A DNA stretch of 64,000 nt from Mikania micrantha. Its lineage: Eukaryota; Streptophyta; Magnoliopsida; Asterales; Asteraceae. Made by a program: the position numbers and the translations under genes. Under the pieces are notes generated by a model that was not told where the DNA came from, did not search any database, and was given only the letters and a program-made list of their open reading frames with translations. Positions 1 through 11,657 of this stretch are shown here, one piece after another. Within the stretch, counting starts at the first letter, position 1, and each line of letters opens with the position of its first letter. Location: NCBI GenBank assembly GCA_009363875.1, contig CM018693.1, positions 73,950,986 through 74,014,985 on the forward strand, in the 5' to 3' direction.

Positions 1-700
1 CCGGTTCAAGTTCAAGTGGTTTGAGTTTGATGTAAACCCTGAAAAACCGAACCTTGGAGCTCCAATGTCGATCGTTTTGGGTGGATTGAGCTCCGATTAT
101 TTGTACTTCTAAGTTCTATATGTTGTAAGGAGCGTTTTGACACTAAAATCTATGAATTTGGTTGAGAAATGGTGAGGTTGAGTGTTCCTGTTTTAGAGAG
201 AGAAACTCTAGAGAGAGAGAAGCTGGAAATGAGAAGGAACAGGGGAGGGAAATCTTTCATAACTAGGGCGTTCATTCTCGTGCCTGGGTAGTTCGTTTTT
301 ACGAATAAGCGTTCTTTTTACTACGAAATATAAATTATTTGGTTTCTTTACACGATAAGATTATTTATAACTTTTTGGGTGGTAATTTTTAATAAATATT
401 TTAAATTTCTTTTTGGTATGTTTATAATTAAAAAATGTTCATTTTTACATTTTCGTCAGAAAACGCAACTTACGTGCATATTTGTACAGAGCGCTAACTA
501 TACGAATGCGACGTCAGTTCCACCTTCTAACTTGGTTATCTAATTACCATATATCACTTAAAATATCAAACTAACAGATATATTCGTGTGAATCGTCACC
601 CACACGAATACGCTGTCGGTCTAACATTTAAGTAATGCTATATGGTTATTATTAGATAGTTATATCCTCACTGCCGTTTATAGATTTTATTGTGATGAAA
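1..700 (-). mobile_element. Remnant of large Ty3/gypsy LTR, U3/leader part
   Basis: Read on the minus strand, this stretch has the same order of landmarks as the complete LTRs further right: an inverted ATTCGTG/CACGAAT module with GTGACGAT between the arms (about 578-612), a decayed second module (about 500-515) and a CT-rich leader (about 190-230, seen on the plus strand as GAGAGAGA). The LTR start (TGTAACATC) was not found, so the outer edge near 700 is approximate. The left side leaves the window. No coding sequence is seen here, and the short minus-strand frame at 752-1006 has no recognisable content. Confidence 0.55.
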
Positions 701-1204
701 CTTACTCATTTGTCTTTTCCCGTTAGATTCCCAGTCGTCTAATCCTCGTTATCAGAGGATTTGTGATGTGACTGTTATGTTTTGTCTTTTCCTCCCATTG
801 TCATTTTGTTGTTTATGCACATCTTTGTTTGTGATACCATAGTTGTTTGATTTATTTACACATTGTATCATAGCTTGGCATATAAATACAATTAAGTATC
901 TATATTTATAATGTGTAACTGTAACTGATGTACTACCATACAGTCTCCTGACGGTTTCGTACTGGTTGTCACATATGCTCATAACAGTTTTCGTACTACC
1001 AACCAAGTCATCTACTCTTTACTTAAAAAATTCAATTAACAAACAACTACTTGGAAGGATTAGTCATCTAAGACTTATACGCCACAAAGTTTGAAAAATG
1101 AGAGCCTTCTAAAGATGATGATTAAGGGTGGCCAGTGGATTGAAATGACAATCCTTGACTTATTGGGTCAACCCAAGACCTTAAAGGTTCCCAATCTCAA
1201 CTAA

Positions 1205-1966
1205 TTGTTTCTATATGTGCATGTTACCTCTAATGCTGCTTTTAACAGCACTTGGATAGTTGATAGTGGGGAATCTAGGCACATGAATGGTGATATATCG
1301 CTCCTTTCAAATGTTAATTCTATTAAAGGAGAATATGTGGCTTTTGTTGGTGATAAGGGTGGAATCATTATTGTGGAATTTAAGTCTAAGTAAGATGAAC
1401 AGTCTAATTCATAACAGCTTGGTTGACGGAGTTAGTCTGAAGAATTTCAAGTTATCTGATGTTTGCATTTCATCCTTAAAGGGAAAGCAGACCAAGCGGT
1501 CTCATAGGCCAAAGAAGTTTCACTCTATCACTGTTCCACTTAAGCCTCTCCGTATAGATCTGTTTGATCGTGTCAACCGCAAGAGTATTGCTGGTGACCA
1601 GTGTTGTCTAGTTATCACTGATAAGTTCTCTAGGTATTCTTGGGTTTTATTCATGAAGGAAAAATCAGAGACCTTTTATTGCATACAAATTCTTGTCAAT
1701 AAAATGGAGTCTTATATAAGCTCAAGGTTCAAATGTTCGGAATGGATAATCAAACGGAATTCAAGAATCATAATACGGAGGCATTTTACAATGCATGTGA
1801 TATTTTACACCAATTTAGTGCTCCATATGTCCCCCAAATGAATGGTGTTTCTAAACGAAAGAACATGACATTGATTGAGGCCGCTCGGACTATGCTTGCT
1901 GACTCTTCTTTACCCGTACATTTTCGGGATGAAGCCATTGCCAACGCTTGTTACATGTTAAATTAG
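1205..1966 (+). pseudogene. Ty1/copia pol fragment: protease and integrase core
   Basis: Degenerate Ty1/copia polyprotein spread over three frames. Positions 1205-1393 encode an aspartic-protease-like stretch with WIVDSGESRHM (active-site DSG) and a following glycine-rich FVGDKGG segment. About 1490-1680 encodes the start of the integrase core (SHRPKKFHSI, then VITDKFSRYSWVLFMKEKSETF in part). About 1733-1966 encodes the distal core, with PYVPQMNGVSKRKNMTLIEA in place of the usual PQQNGVxERKNR motif. Frameshifts separate the pieces and the GAG-pre-integrase linker is mostly missing. RT and RNase H are absent. It is an old fragment with no LTRs identified. Confidence 0.8.
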
Positions 1967-2185
1967 GTTTTGATTATTAAGAGACACATGATGAATAATG
2001 TGTAGTTGATGTGTTAAGTCAAAATCAACAATAGTTGATTATGATGATGCAACAACTGATGAATAACGTGCAGAAATAAACTCACTCTTAATTTTCTTCT
2101 CTACTCTAGATAGAAAATAATAGACCCATATCTAACATACTGCATTTAGTCCTTGTATGCAGAGAGATTATCCATGCTTGAATAA

Positions 2186-2520
2186 TTTATGGTACATGGA
2201 CAGTCAAGGCTCTGTGCATATGATTGGATTCAGATCTATTCTCAATAACTTCAATCCAAATAATGGATGATCTGTGTCCATTACAAAGGATGAAAAGGTT
2301 TGGATAGTTGGGTCTGGCTCTGTCTCAAGTGAAATACTGCACTAGTTGAAAACTTCAAGTTTAATCTCTTGAGCGTGTCTCAATTAGCTGAAAAAAACTA
2401 TAATTCATTTTTCACTAAAGACAATTGCCAAATCTTTCCACCGGAAATAAACATTAAAATAAAGGTCTTAATTGACCAACACACTCTCTTGATTGCAAAG
2501 AGAATTAGAAAGATCTTATG
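2186..2520 (+). pseudogene. Second Ty1/copia fragment: protease to pre-integrase
   Basis: A separate copia relic. From about 2191 the translation gives WYMDSQGSVHMIG (decayed D-S-G protease motif), an in-frame stop near 2268, then SVSITKDEKVWIVGSGS. After a frameshift, about 2345-2445 gives FKFNLLSVSQLAEKNY and FFTKDNCQIFPP, the typical copia run NLLSVSQL...F...C.I before the GAG-pre-integrase domain. It repeats a domain already present at 1205-1393, so it comes from a different copy rather than being a continuation. Confidence 0.65.
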
Positions 2521-2539
2521 AAAGCCTTCTCATCATGCA

Positions 2540-2803
2540 TATCCCATAGCTTAAAGGGAAAGACAACTTTATGCCAATTTCTCAAAATACGAATTTGGCT
2601 AAATGAAGTTCATTTCTATGGTCATGTTATCAACCATGTGGATCCAACCAAGATAGAAGCAATCAAGTACTGGAATACTCCATCAAATCTAATTGAGATT
2701 AGTTCATTTTTGGGGTTAGAAGGTTATTGCCGAAGGTTAATCATGAACTTTTCGAAGATTGTCTTGCCACTTAGAATTCTAACTCAGAAGAACCAACTGT
2801 TCG
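2540..2803 (+). pseudogene. Ty3/gypsy RT-RNase H fragment, left half
   Basis: Translated similarity to the gypsy polyprotein found intact at 40619-45256: WLNEVHFYGHVIN matches the intact copy's KEVQFLGHVVN, followed by DPTKIEAIKYWNTP, EISSFLGLEGYCRRLI and NFSKIVLPLRILTQKN. This is the RT thumb to RNase H connection. The reading stops matching at FV, around 2803, exactly where the LTR-like insertion 2804-5616 begins. The right half resumes at 5622. Confidence 0.8.
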
Positions 2804-5616
2804 TTAGACACCCGACAATTTCAGGTAAATTGCAACTCTTACAACTTTGTATTTCACATTCATACTTGTTGCATTTCATATAATTTTATTTAATTAGATG
2901 AGTTAAACAAAACCACTGCGAAACGATAGTTCGAGGAACTATCGAATCGTACATTGCACATTGGTTTTGGAAACCAAGTGTGGCAAACACAAACACTAAC
3001 ACAAAACAATAATTTGAGGAATTTTTGAATTGTGCATTACACGTTGATTAGGATTAATCAAGCGTGCAAACATTTCGTAAAACACGAACACAAACGATCC
3101 CCGATAATTCGAGGAATTATCGAAACACACACGAGTCTCACGAACGTTGGTGAATAAGCGATTGAATGATAATTGAGTCACACATGACCGAACATTGGTA
3201 GTTAAGCTCAAATGATGTTAAACGAAGAGATATAAGCGTGAAATGATTGAAAAACTGATCAAAACGAAGAAATTGGGCCTATTGGGCCTGCCCAGAGGCG
3301 CAGGCGCTATGCCTAGACCCAACCATCCAACTGCGGCGGTGCGCGCGAGAAAGGGGAAACCAAGGGGGACGAGAAGCTCCGGCGCGGTACGCCTAGACAC
3401 CACCACCGCGCGTCTGGCGGTACGCCTGACAGGAAAAATCGTGAAAAATCTCTTAAAAGCCCAAAAAATGATGCCTACTCTACCCTCACTCATTAAAACC
3501 GAACCTACATGCAATTATTCGGCCATTTCCTTTCCCAATCAGCTATTACCTGCATTTTTCACCCTTTGGAAGCCATTGGAGCTCCCATACTTGAAGGTTG
3601 AAGCTAGGAACTCACAAGAAACTCGAAGGGGAGGATTGGTGTGCTTGAAGATCATCACCATCTCTTTGTTTTCTGCAAATCATTGCTGTCCAGAAGCAAC
3701 TATAGCTGCTACAACCACTTTGTGCGATTCTAGGAGCATCTAAGGTAGTTTTATATGTTTATCCATAGTTAGATCATACATGCAAGGGCTAAAAACCCAC
3801 ATGCAAGTGTCTTTGATCACATGCAACTCCAATCCGCTCACATGCATGAATTTTCAGTGAGTCTAGAGTGTTTGTTAATATATTTTGAAGTAGATTGATG
3901 ATAGAAATCATCTAGGATTGGGTTTTGTTGATTTGATGGTGATTTTGTAGAACTTGCCATAAAAGGAAACTTTTATGATGCAGGCTGTAGATTTGTGATG
4001 ATCTAGACATGTTGGACATGTCTAGATGTTGTCAAATGTATGTTGAAGTGTTTAGAAACACATTTGGGTATTTGATTTTGTGAAAATACGATTTTATGAT
4101 AAACTTGCTATATATGGAAACTTTTGTAAGTCAAAATACAGGTTTTGATGTTTTTAGATGTTTTGGTGAACTTGGATTATTGAAATATGTTTAAAAATGA
4201 TTTCTAAGCATATTGGAAACTTGGAGTTGTGAAAACGAGTTTTTAAACGGATACTTTCCAAACAAGGAAACTTTATTTTGGGCAAAATGCCATAAACGGT
4301 GATTTATGTGTAAACGATATGTTTTAAGTATTTAAACGTATTTTATAAACATATTAGATTTATTAATTTTATGAAATGGGATTTCATAACTAAACTTTCC
4401 AAAAAATGGTAACTTTTACGATTCTTACACGGCACTTAAGTGAACGTTGTACGATTAGAGTCATAGGATGCATGTAGGTGTCCTGCTTGTATTTATGACA
4501 CATTAAACGGACTAAACACAACAAACGTGTCACCAATGATTCGTTGGGTCAACACAAGTCAACACGCACACACTTGGTTGAGCACAACGACACTTGGAGT
4601 TGTATGGGATACAACACACCACAAGACACATACTCACACCTATATGGTTATAGGTGCTTACCAGCCGGATTGCTAGCACTCGCAGGTAGCGAACACACAT
4701 AAACCGGAACTGCTCTACTAGGTGAGTTCACGGCCCCTTTTTACTTTTTCTACCTTTGGGGGAGAAACGTTGCATTATAAACTGTTTTATGATCAACAAC
4801 TCATTTTACTTTACATATGGACATGCTTTATCACTATTTGTATATGTGTGGACCACATCACAACTAAAAGTCCTCGCGATACTCTACGGACCGTTAGTAG
4901 CGCGTAGCGCCTAGCGTGGTAATCTTGAATAGTAGTATTTGGGCTTGACAAGCCCCACCAATCGCGCTTGGGAGGCCAACCCGACTGGAGGTCGGAATGG
5001 GTGCAATATTGACCAACACTTTGCCATTCTCTTGTGATGGACATGGCGGGAGGCACAACTGTTAGCTTCGGTACGAACCCGCATATAATATAACTGTATT
5101 GACTAGCTATCAATCGATACTGCATTGTAATGATATGTAAATCACAACTCTTACTTTAAACATTGGATGTTTACTGCTTATGAAAAACTTGTGCTCTCAC
5201 CAACCATTGTGTTGACCTTTTCTCGCATGTTTTCTCAGGTAGCTAAGGCATGCACTCGAGGGTAGGATGCTAGGATGGAGTCCATGCATCAGCTTTAGTG
5301 TCTTAGGACATTTTGAGAACATTTAAACATTTGACTTGTTTTGTAATAATGAGTGCTTGAATCGCTTCCGCACTATTACTCAATGTTGTTTTGAAAACTG
5401 TTTTAATTAACGCTTCCGCAAATTATGAACTCTAATATGTTTTGATAACTTATACTTTACTTCCGCAACTCTGATTTTACTAAACTGTTTAACCAAGTTA
5501 TTGGATGTACGTATGCAACCAGACATGTAGGTCTCGCAACTATGTGACCGGAGACTGCGATCCTGACAGTCCGTCGCTCGCGCCCCAGAAGGGACGAGAT
5601 TTCTCGGGGTGCGACT
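2804..5616 (+). mobile_element. LTR-like insertion (M) splitting a gypsy RT/RNase H relic
   Basis: About 2.8 kb with no pol similarity, inserted into the RNase H region of an older relic. The host reading is continuous across it (…FV | W…AFQ). Ten bases (ACTGTTCGTT) are shared by the two junctions, so the target duplication (probably GTTCG, 2799-2803 and 5617-5621) and the ends are ambiguous by a few bases. It resembles the other large LTRs: a start comparable with the LTR at 11658 (GACACCC…CAGG), a donor-like AG|GTGAGTTCA at 4720-4730, CACCAACCATTGTGTTGAC followed by TTTCTCAG at 5230-5238, and a GC-rich end with CTCGGGGTGCGAC. I read it as a solo LTR of a divergent lineage. The GC-rich stretch 3285-3430 is open on both strands by composition only. 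Confidence 0.6.
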
Positions 5617-5621
5617 GTTCG

Positions 5622-5885
5622 TTTGGAGTCATCAACTAGAAGGTGCATTCCAAGTTCTCAAACAAAAGTTATGCAGCACCCTATGATTATCCTTCCAGAA
5701 GGCAACGATCCTATCATTATCCTTCTAGAAGGCAACGATTATTTCGTTGTCTACTGTAACGCCTCAAACCTTCATCTCAGCTGTGTACTAAAGTAGTGAG
5801 ACATGGTCATCACCTACGCGTCCAGACAACTCAAGGTTCATGAGAGAAACTACACAACTCATGATCTTGAATTGGGCAGTAGTGT
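5622..5885 (+). pseudogene. Ty3/gypsy RNase H fragment, right half
   Basis: Continuation of the fragment at 2540-2803. It opens in frame with W-S-H-Q then AFQVLKQKLC, matching the intact copy's AFQTLKQKLC. A short tandem duplication follows (ATTATCCTTC.AGAAGGCAACGAT repeated at about 5685 and 5717). Then VIYCDAS-like sequence (about 5735-5765), the ASRQLKVHERNYTTHDLE equivalent (about 5818-5870), and loss of similarity near 5885. Several stops and small shifts are present. The rest of RNase H and the integrase are missing. Confidence 0.75.
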
Positions 5886-6386
5886 TTTAGGTCGACATAG
5901 CGATATGTCTTAAAAAAAATTTGTACAGTTTTAGTCGAGCGTAATTGCATGAGATGAGTTTTAGGTTGTTTCCTATTTTTTTAATATTATTGCATTATTA
6001 CATATAAACAGTAATCTTACTTTAATAATACTAATCACAACAATAATAATAATTAATTTTTTCATTTTATTTACTTATCCTTTATTTATGTTTATTAATG
6101 CTAGATTTGATGAAGCACCACATTCTTTTGACAATTCAATATTTTGGTAAGATTTGATAGCAAGTAGCTAACGTGCATGGGACGCCCCTTTACAACGAGA
6201 ATAGTCTTTTACCCAACCCGTTGCCATTGATAACCACATCTCTAAGACTGTCCTTCATAGTATTACTTTATGCACATGTAAAGAATGCATATTGTTAGTG
6301 TTTAAAAGGGAATGAGTACAAAAGAGAAAATATTTACAATAGGATAATATTTAGGCGGTTTAGTCGATCAATGTCATATGAGTTAT
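5886..6386. other. Intergenic AT-rich stretch, nothing recognised
   Basis: No open frame of note, no RNA gene and no clear repeat structure. It separates the gypsy relic from the Tourist-like element. Confidence 0.5.
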
Positions 6387-6389
6387 TTA

Positions 6390-7340
6390 GGTAGCGTTTG
6401 GTATGCATGAATGAATGGTGGAATGGAATGAGTCATTACGTTAGAATGAAAAGAAGCGTGTTTGGTTACCACATAGGAATGGAATGTACTATTCCATAAG
6501 GAATGTGATTCCTTCATTTTTGATGATTTTCATTCCTTGGAGTAGGGGTGTTTTTTTTTCATTCCTTCTCTTGAAGGAATGATTCGACCAATGACCCGAC
6601 CCATGTCCAAAACATTACCCGACCCATGTCCAAAACTATGACCCGACCTATGACTAGAACCCAACCCGACCCATGACCCGACCCATGACCCGAACCATGA
6701 CCCGAACCATGACGCGAACCATGATTCGAACCATAACTCGACCCATGACCTGAACCATAATGCAAACTATGATTCGAACTATGACTCGACCCATAACAAA
6801 ACCCATGACCCAAACCATGACTCGAAAGATGGCCTGAACCATGATTTGATCCATGACTCAAATAATTTATCCGACCCATGACTCAAACAATAACCCGACC
6901 CATGACCCAAACCATGACCCGACCCATGACCCAAACCATGATCTGAACTATGATCCGTCGCATGACCCAAACCATGACCCGATCCATGAATTGCCCCGTG
7001 GCACGACCCATGATCGAACCATGGGCAAAACAAAAACCGACCAATGAACCGACTGATGGTCCGAACCACGAAACGACCCGACCCATGACACATGAACCGA
7101 CCCACGACCCGACCCATGATTCGAACAATGATTAGAACCACGAATCAACCCATAAATTGTATTCCATTTCTTCATCTTCTCATGTCTAACAAACAACATG
7201 AAGTAATGAATCATTTCATTACCATAGGTAACCAAACAGGACAATGGAATGGTAATGATCCATTTCATTCATTTGTCCATTCCATTCCCCCGTTCATTCC
7301 ATTCCCCCGTCCATTCAATTCCTTCATACCAAACAGACCC
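6390..7340. mobile_element. Tourist-like (PIF/Harbinger) non-autonomous element
   Basis: A 951-bp element with imperfect terminal inverted repeats: GGTAGCGTTTGGTATG at the left end and GGGTCTGTTTGGTATG as the complement of the right end. Inverted GGAATG/CATTCC-rich sub-ends follow on both sides (about 6405-6570 and 7195-7325). It is flanked by TTA on both sides (6387-6389 and 7341-7343), the 3-bp target duplication typical of PIF/Harbinger and Tourist elements. No transposase is encoded. The centre is a 12-bp minisatellite, listed separately. It lies about 1.2 kb upstream of the translocator gene. Confidence 0.75.
6585..7150. repeat. 12-bp minisatellite inside the Tourist-like element
   Basis: About 45 degenerate copies of a 12-base unit close to ACCCGACCCATG (variants ACCCGAACCATG, ATTCGAACCATG). 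Because 12 is a multiple of 3 and the unit has no stop in several frames, it creates long open frames on both strands (His-Gly-Ser-Gly repeats on the minus strand, Asp-Pro-Thr-His type on the plus strand). These should not be taken as genes. Confidence 0.9.
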
Positions 7341-7343
7341 TTA

Positions 7344-8515
7344 GTGTATTTCAATACTTATTACCTTTCTTTGAAAAAAAAATGATATATTACTTTAGAT
7401 TATTTTACTCAATGAAGAAAATACGATATACATATTAATAGAAATTAAATTACATTATTAAGATTTTCATTCGTACTCTAATTTTTTAAGAGGATTACAG
7501 TCGAGATTTTCTTTGTATATAAATTCGGTCTTAAATAATAATAATATGATGATTTAATCTAAATATATATAAGGAAACCTACAAACAAAAACCTTGTATG
7601 TTTTATAACTAAGAAATTTGCTACAAATGAGATTCTAAAATAAGAGCTTGGATTAGGGCTGATATAACTAGTAAAACATGATATTATAATACACAAACAC
7701 GATAAGTGCATGACAAAAACACGACACGATAACTAATCGCGTCATTTTGTTATACACAAACATGACCTATTTAAAAACATGTTATTTGAAAAGATCTGTT
7801 TAAAGACATGATAAACATAACAAATTTGTTTCTTTAAAATTAAAAAAAATATATACTAGCTATAAATTAAAAAAATGCCATTAACATGTTTAAATAGTTG
7901 TTGGCTTGGCATGTTAAACATATGTTTAATCATGTCTTAGCATATTATTACAGGTCATTAACAGATAAAGACGCTTAAAAATGTCGTTAATAGGTTTACA
8001 AGTATTTAACTTGTTTATAGGGGCGAACTTTTCATGGGCCTGAGATGCCCTAAGCCGTGTCGTTTTGTGGCTCAAGAGCTGATTTAACTGTAATTTGTAT
8101 TTTTGTTCTAAAAATCATTCGGTCCCTCTAAGTTTTTTTTTCAAACTCCACTGCTACATATTTAGACTCCATTTTTCGCATGTCTTATGCGTGTAAACAT
8201 GTTTATCACAAGAAACATATTAAGCTTAAACACGAAGTGTGTTAAATTTAAACACAAAAGCTGTTATGTAAAAATTTGTCATATATATCTACTTCCTATC
8301 TCTTTTTATGCTCTTCTTAATAAGAAAAATTCTGTGTCCAAAATCTAAATAGGCTCTTTCTTCGATCTTCACACGTTTTTAAAACACGCATTACCCAAAT
8401 TAAGCATCCCAAATCGACAATCATTCAGTGAATTTCCTTACAAATCTCGTCTTTCCCCACTGTCAATCCATCAAATTTAACCAAGTTTCAAGCAGATCTA
8501 ACCCTATTCGCGACA
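7344..8515. other. Upstream region of the translocator gene
   Basis: Very AT-rich DNA without coding potential. About 7670-7990 has repeated ACATG/CATGT and ACACGA words, suggestive of an old unclassified repeat. A TATATAT run at 8281-8287 followed by pyrimidine-rich sequence could be the core promoter and 5' leader of the gene starting at 8516. The transcription start cannot be read from sequence alone. Confidence 0.35.
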
Positions 8516-9565
8516 ATGGGGAAAGGAGGAGCATTGAGCGAAGGTATATTGAAGAAGATCATATTATCCTACACATACGTCGCGATCTGGATCTTTTTAA
8601 GCTTCACTGTAATTGTCTACAACAAGTACATCTTGGATCGAAAGATGTACAACTGGCCGTACCCGATCTCACTCACCATGATCCACATGGGGTTTTGTTC
8701 TTCATTAGCTTATATCCTTGTAAATGTGATCAAGCTCGTGGAACCAGTGCAAATGACTCGTGATGTTTATCTCAAATCAGTGGTTCCAATTGGTTTGCTT
8801 TACTCTCTTAGCTTATGGCTCTCGAATTCTGCTTATATTTATCTCTCTGTTTCGTTTATTCAAATGCTGAAAGCTTTAATGCCTGTGGCGGTTTATTCGA
8901 TTGGTGTATTGTTCAAAAAAGAAAGTTTTAAGACCCAAACTATGAGTAATATGTTGTCAATTTCGTTCGGTGTTGCGATTGCTGCTTACGGTGAAGCCCA
9001 ATTCAACACATTTGGTGTTGCTCTGCAGTTGGGTGCAGTTTGTTTCGAGGCAACACGATTGGTTTTGATTCAGATCCTGTTAACTTCAAAGGGTATCACA
9101 TTCAATCCAATTACATCACTTTACTATGTTGCCCCTTGTTGTTTGGCTTTCTTATCAGTTCCATGGATGCTTGTCGAGTTCCCAAATTTGAGAGATACAT
9201 CAAGTTTTCATTTTGACTACTTTATATTTGGGACGAATTCAATATGCGCGTTTGCATTGAATCTTGCTGTGTTTTTGCTTGTTGGGAAGACTTCTGCTTT
9301 GACTATGAATGTTGCAGGGTTTGTGAAAGATTGGTTGTTGATCGCTTTTTCTTGGTCTGTGATTAAAGATACCGTTACACCAATCAATTTGTTCGGGTAT
9401 GTGATTGCATTCTTAGGTGTTGGTTACTACAATCATGCTAAATTACAGGCACTTAAGGCTAAAGAAGCAGAAAAGAAGGCTGCACAGCCTGATGATGAGT
9501 CAGGGAAGTTATTAGAGGAACGAAATGCTGAAAAATCTAGCCGAAAAGCTGAGTCTGATAACTGA
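8516..9565 (+). CDS. Sugar-phosphate/nucleotide-sugar translocator-like protein (TPT family)
   Basis: Intact single-exon gene of 349 residues, about the length of its relatives. From known families, it closely resembles the Arabidopsis 'probable sugar phosphate/phosphate translocator' group that includes At2g25520, At4g32390, At5g25400 and At5g11230. These are members of the triose-phosphate-translocator/drug-metabolite-transporter superfamily without a plastid transit peptide, probably in Golgi or other endomembranes; the substrate is not established. Seen here: short cytosolic N-terminus MGKGGALSEG, about ten hydrophobic segments (roughly residues 16-36, 49-72, 88-107, 113-132, 144-158, 165-187, 200-221, 236-257, 262-283 and 288-306), the signature stretch GKTSALTMNVAG (257-268) then KDW, and a charged Lys/Glu-rich tail from about 308. 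Start context ACA-ATG-G (A at -3, G at +4) is strong and no upstream in-frame start fits. No premature stops are present. It is the only clear host gene in the window. Confidence 0.93.
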   Translation: MGKGGALSEGILKKIILSYTYVAIWIFLSFTVIVYNKYILDRKMYNWPYPISLTMIHMGFCSSLAYILVNVIKLVEPVQMTRDVYLKSVVPIGLLYSLSLWLSNSAYIYLSVSFIQMLKALMPVAVYSIGVLFKKESFKTQTMSNMLSISFGVAIAAYGEAQFNTFGVALQLGAVCFEATRLVLIQILLTSKGITFNPITSLYYVAPCCLAFLSVPWMLVEFPNLRDTSSFHFDYFIFGTNSICAFALNLAVFLLVGKTSALTMNVAGFVKDWLLIAFSWSVIKDTVTPINLFGYVIAFLGVGYYNHAKLQALKAKEAEKKAAQPDDESGKLLEERNAEKSSRKAESDN

Positions 9566-10640
9566 TAAAAGGTTTATTTAAGTACTGAATTATGTTGTTC
9601 GTATGTCTTATTTATAATTTTGTGTTTATCTTTAGTCACTTGGTGTTCTTGGGCTTTTGGGACTGCGACTTTGAGGAAATAGTTTAATATTTTCTATATA
9701 TTTACAAGTTTACATATGTGTTATACCATCGTTTTTTGCTGTTCATGATTTTCATAATATGATATAATGTGTATATTCAAGAGGGTGTTTGGGGTCGTGT
9801 ATTAAGATTGCTTTATCTACTTATTATTTTTTGATATTATAATAAAGTATCTTGATAACATTTGGGATTGTTTATCTGATTATTCATGAGTCAAATAATC
9901 TGTTATGGATAAAAACTAACAGGTAAAATTTCATATCTTTTGTGGTAATTTGATGATAGAATTTGGGCTTTAATGAATTAATGATTTGCTGGTTCTTGAT
10001 GCTTGTCTTTTTAGGGTCTGGTAAGATACTTGTATGATAATCTGTTTCCTTCTTATTCCACTTTGGTTTTTATATGAATCTTTTGTTATTTTGGAAGAAA
10101 CCAACTTGAATGTTTTGGTTCTAGTGAAATTTTGACGAAAGATGTTGTATTCTGATAAAATATCATTTACATTAAAATTGCTCCATCAGGTTTGCAAGAT
10201 AAACCAGGAACTAATCATTGTACGTATTACGGATTTAGAAGGTAAAAGTAGTAAAAATTTTAAAAGACTTGCAGAAAAATCTGCATAGCCTGGTAAGAGT
10301 GTTATTTTAGGATCGAGGTCATTCTTTTTCATCGTTAGGACTGTGATAAGTCCTATGTTGTCAAAGGTAATAGACACACTAAAAGTGCAAAAGTCTCGTG
10401 CAAGGCTGACGATGAGCAACAAAGTTTTATTTTGAAAAAACACAATCGTTACGGGAATGTACACACGGTAGAAACATTACGTCAATCAATCGAGATATGG
10501 TATGCCACAAGTTTCAGATTGTAACTAAAACACTTAAGTTTGCAAAGCCAATAACTGTGTAGATTGAGTGGCAAATGTATCAATGAACATTTGTTTAAAA
10601 TGAGCATCATCAGCTGGTGGAGATTGACTTAGCATTTATC
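9566..10640. other. 3' flank of the translocator gene and intergenic DNA
   Basis: AT-rich, with AATAAAG at 9840-9846 as one possible poly(A) signal and TATAATG-type words around 9755-9765. The minus-strand frame at 10186-10464 has no recognisable motif and I do not call it. Confidence 0.35.
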
Positions 10641-10649
10641 ATTATCATG

Positions 10650-11241
10650 TGAACTTAGCTTAATGTGTTATTGTTAGTGAACTTTAGCTAAGGATTGGCA
10701 TTGATCACCCTTATTTAGTGACTATGATATTTCTATTGGACAGACCATCTCACCGATGTTTGATCGACCCTGCGGGGAAGGCCCGCGGTGATAGTTTACT
10801 ACTTTAGCATTGTTAGGAATGCTAGAACGTGGTCAGAACATCATTTGTTAACATCAGTTGATATGTTTTACTTACCAGTTCATTTTTAACTATGTTCATT
10901 GTGTTTTGAGTTCACATAAAACATCATTTATAACATTTTTTTAAACATCTTTTGGTGTGTGTACAAACCTATGAATCTCACCAACTATTCGTAGTTGAAA
11001 CTTGATTTTAAACATGTTTCAGGTGGGAATGCCAGTTAGCCATATTGTTGAGCTTGGATTAGTTTTCATTTAATTTATATTTGATGTATTAGAATTGAAA
11101 TGATGTAGTAGTTAGGGTTTGATCATTTGAAACCATTTAATAAATGTTTGAGTTTAAACTATTTACAGCTTTATACCTTGAGCTATGAACAATCTACACT
11201 TTGTGTCACCCCGATGTTTCCGCCATCGGTCGAGGTGTTAC
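10650..11241 (+). mobile_element. 3' part of a divergent gypsy-type LTR
   Basis: It has the end landmarks of the large LTRs in altered form: CTCACCAACTATTCG at about 10978, an acceptor-like TTTCAG|GTGGGAATGCC near 11020-11035, the following AT-rich segment, and a terminal GC-rich inverted pair (CCCGATG…CATCGG) closing with GAGGTGTTAC at 11241. A second GC inverted pair (CCTGCGGGGAAGGCCCGCGG) lies at about 10768-10787. The start of this LTR was not found. Confidence 0.45.
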
Positions 11242-11657
11242 GCTATACAAATCCTACACACTGCTTTTGGTAGCAAGCCAACCACACTTGAAGATGCAAT
11301 CTGACTTGCTATAACCTTAACCGACAATCATGCCAAGGCTGGGACTTGCTGCAACCTTAACTCAATACTGACATGCTACACGCATAAACACAACAGAGAT
11401 TCAAATACGATGCCAGACTATTGAATGATAACACACAAATGTTAGATATGATAATATTATGTATAAACACATGCGAGGATATCAAATACAAAACAGTAAC
11501 AGATTTCTTTACGTGAATATTAAACTGACAGAGTGTTCATGTGGGTGACGATTTGCACGAATATATTTATAGTTTTAACATTCTGAATGATATCTTCTAA
11601 CTAGAAAATCAAATCGGAATGTAAAGTTGTCGGCGTGTTCGTACGGGTGACGGTATG
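11242..11657 (+). mobile_element. Gypsy LTR U3 fragment (J), cut by another LTR
   Basis: It contains both inverted U3 modules of the large LTR family: GTTCATGTGGGTGACG…ACGAATA near 11530-11562 and GTTCGTACGGGTGACG at 11636-11651. The second module is cut in its middle at 11657, where a new LTR start (TGTGACACCCCG) appears. I did not locate the remaining part of this LTR. Confidence 0.5.

Noticed and set aside
752..1006. Minus-strand 84-codon frame near the first LTR remnant
   Set aside because: AT-rich composition, no start context and no recognisable motif.
3218..3743. Overlapping frames of about 100-166 codons on both strands
   Set aside because: They lie in a GC-rich stretch of an LTR-like insertion, and the protein reading shows no family features.
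6559..7268. Long open frames on both strands encoding His-Gly-Ser or Asp-Pro-Thr-His repeats
   Set aside because: They are produced by a 12-bp minisatellite whose length is a multiple of three; no start context, conservation or domain supports a gene.
10186..10464. Minus-strand 92-codon frame downstream of the translocator gene
   Set aside because: Hydrophobic composition only; no family resemblance.
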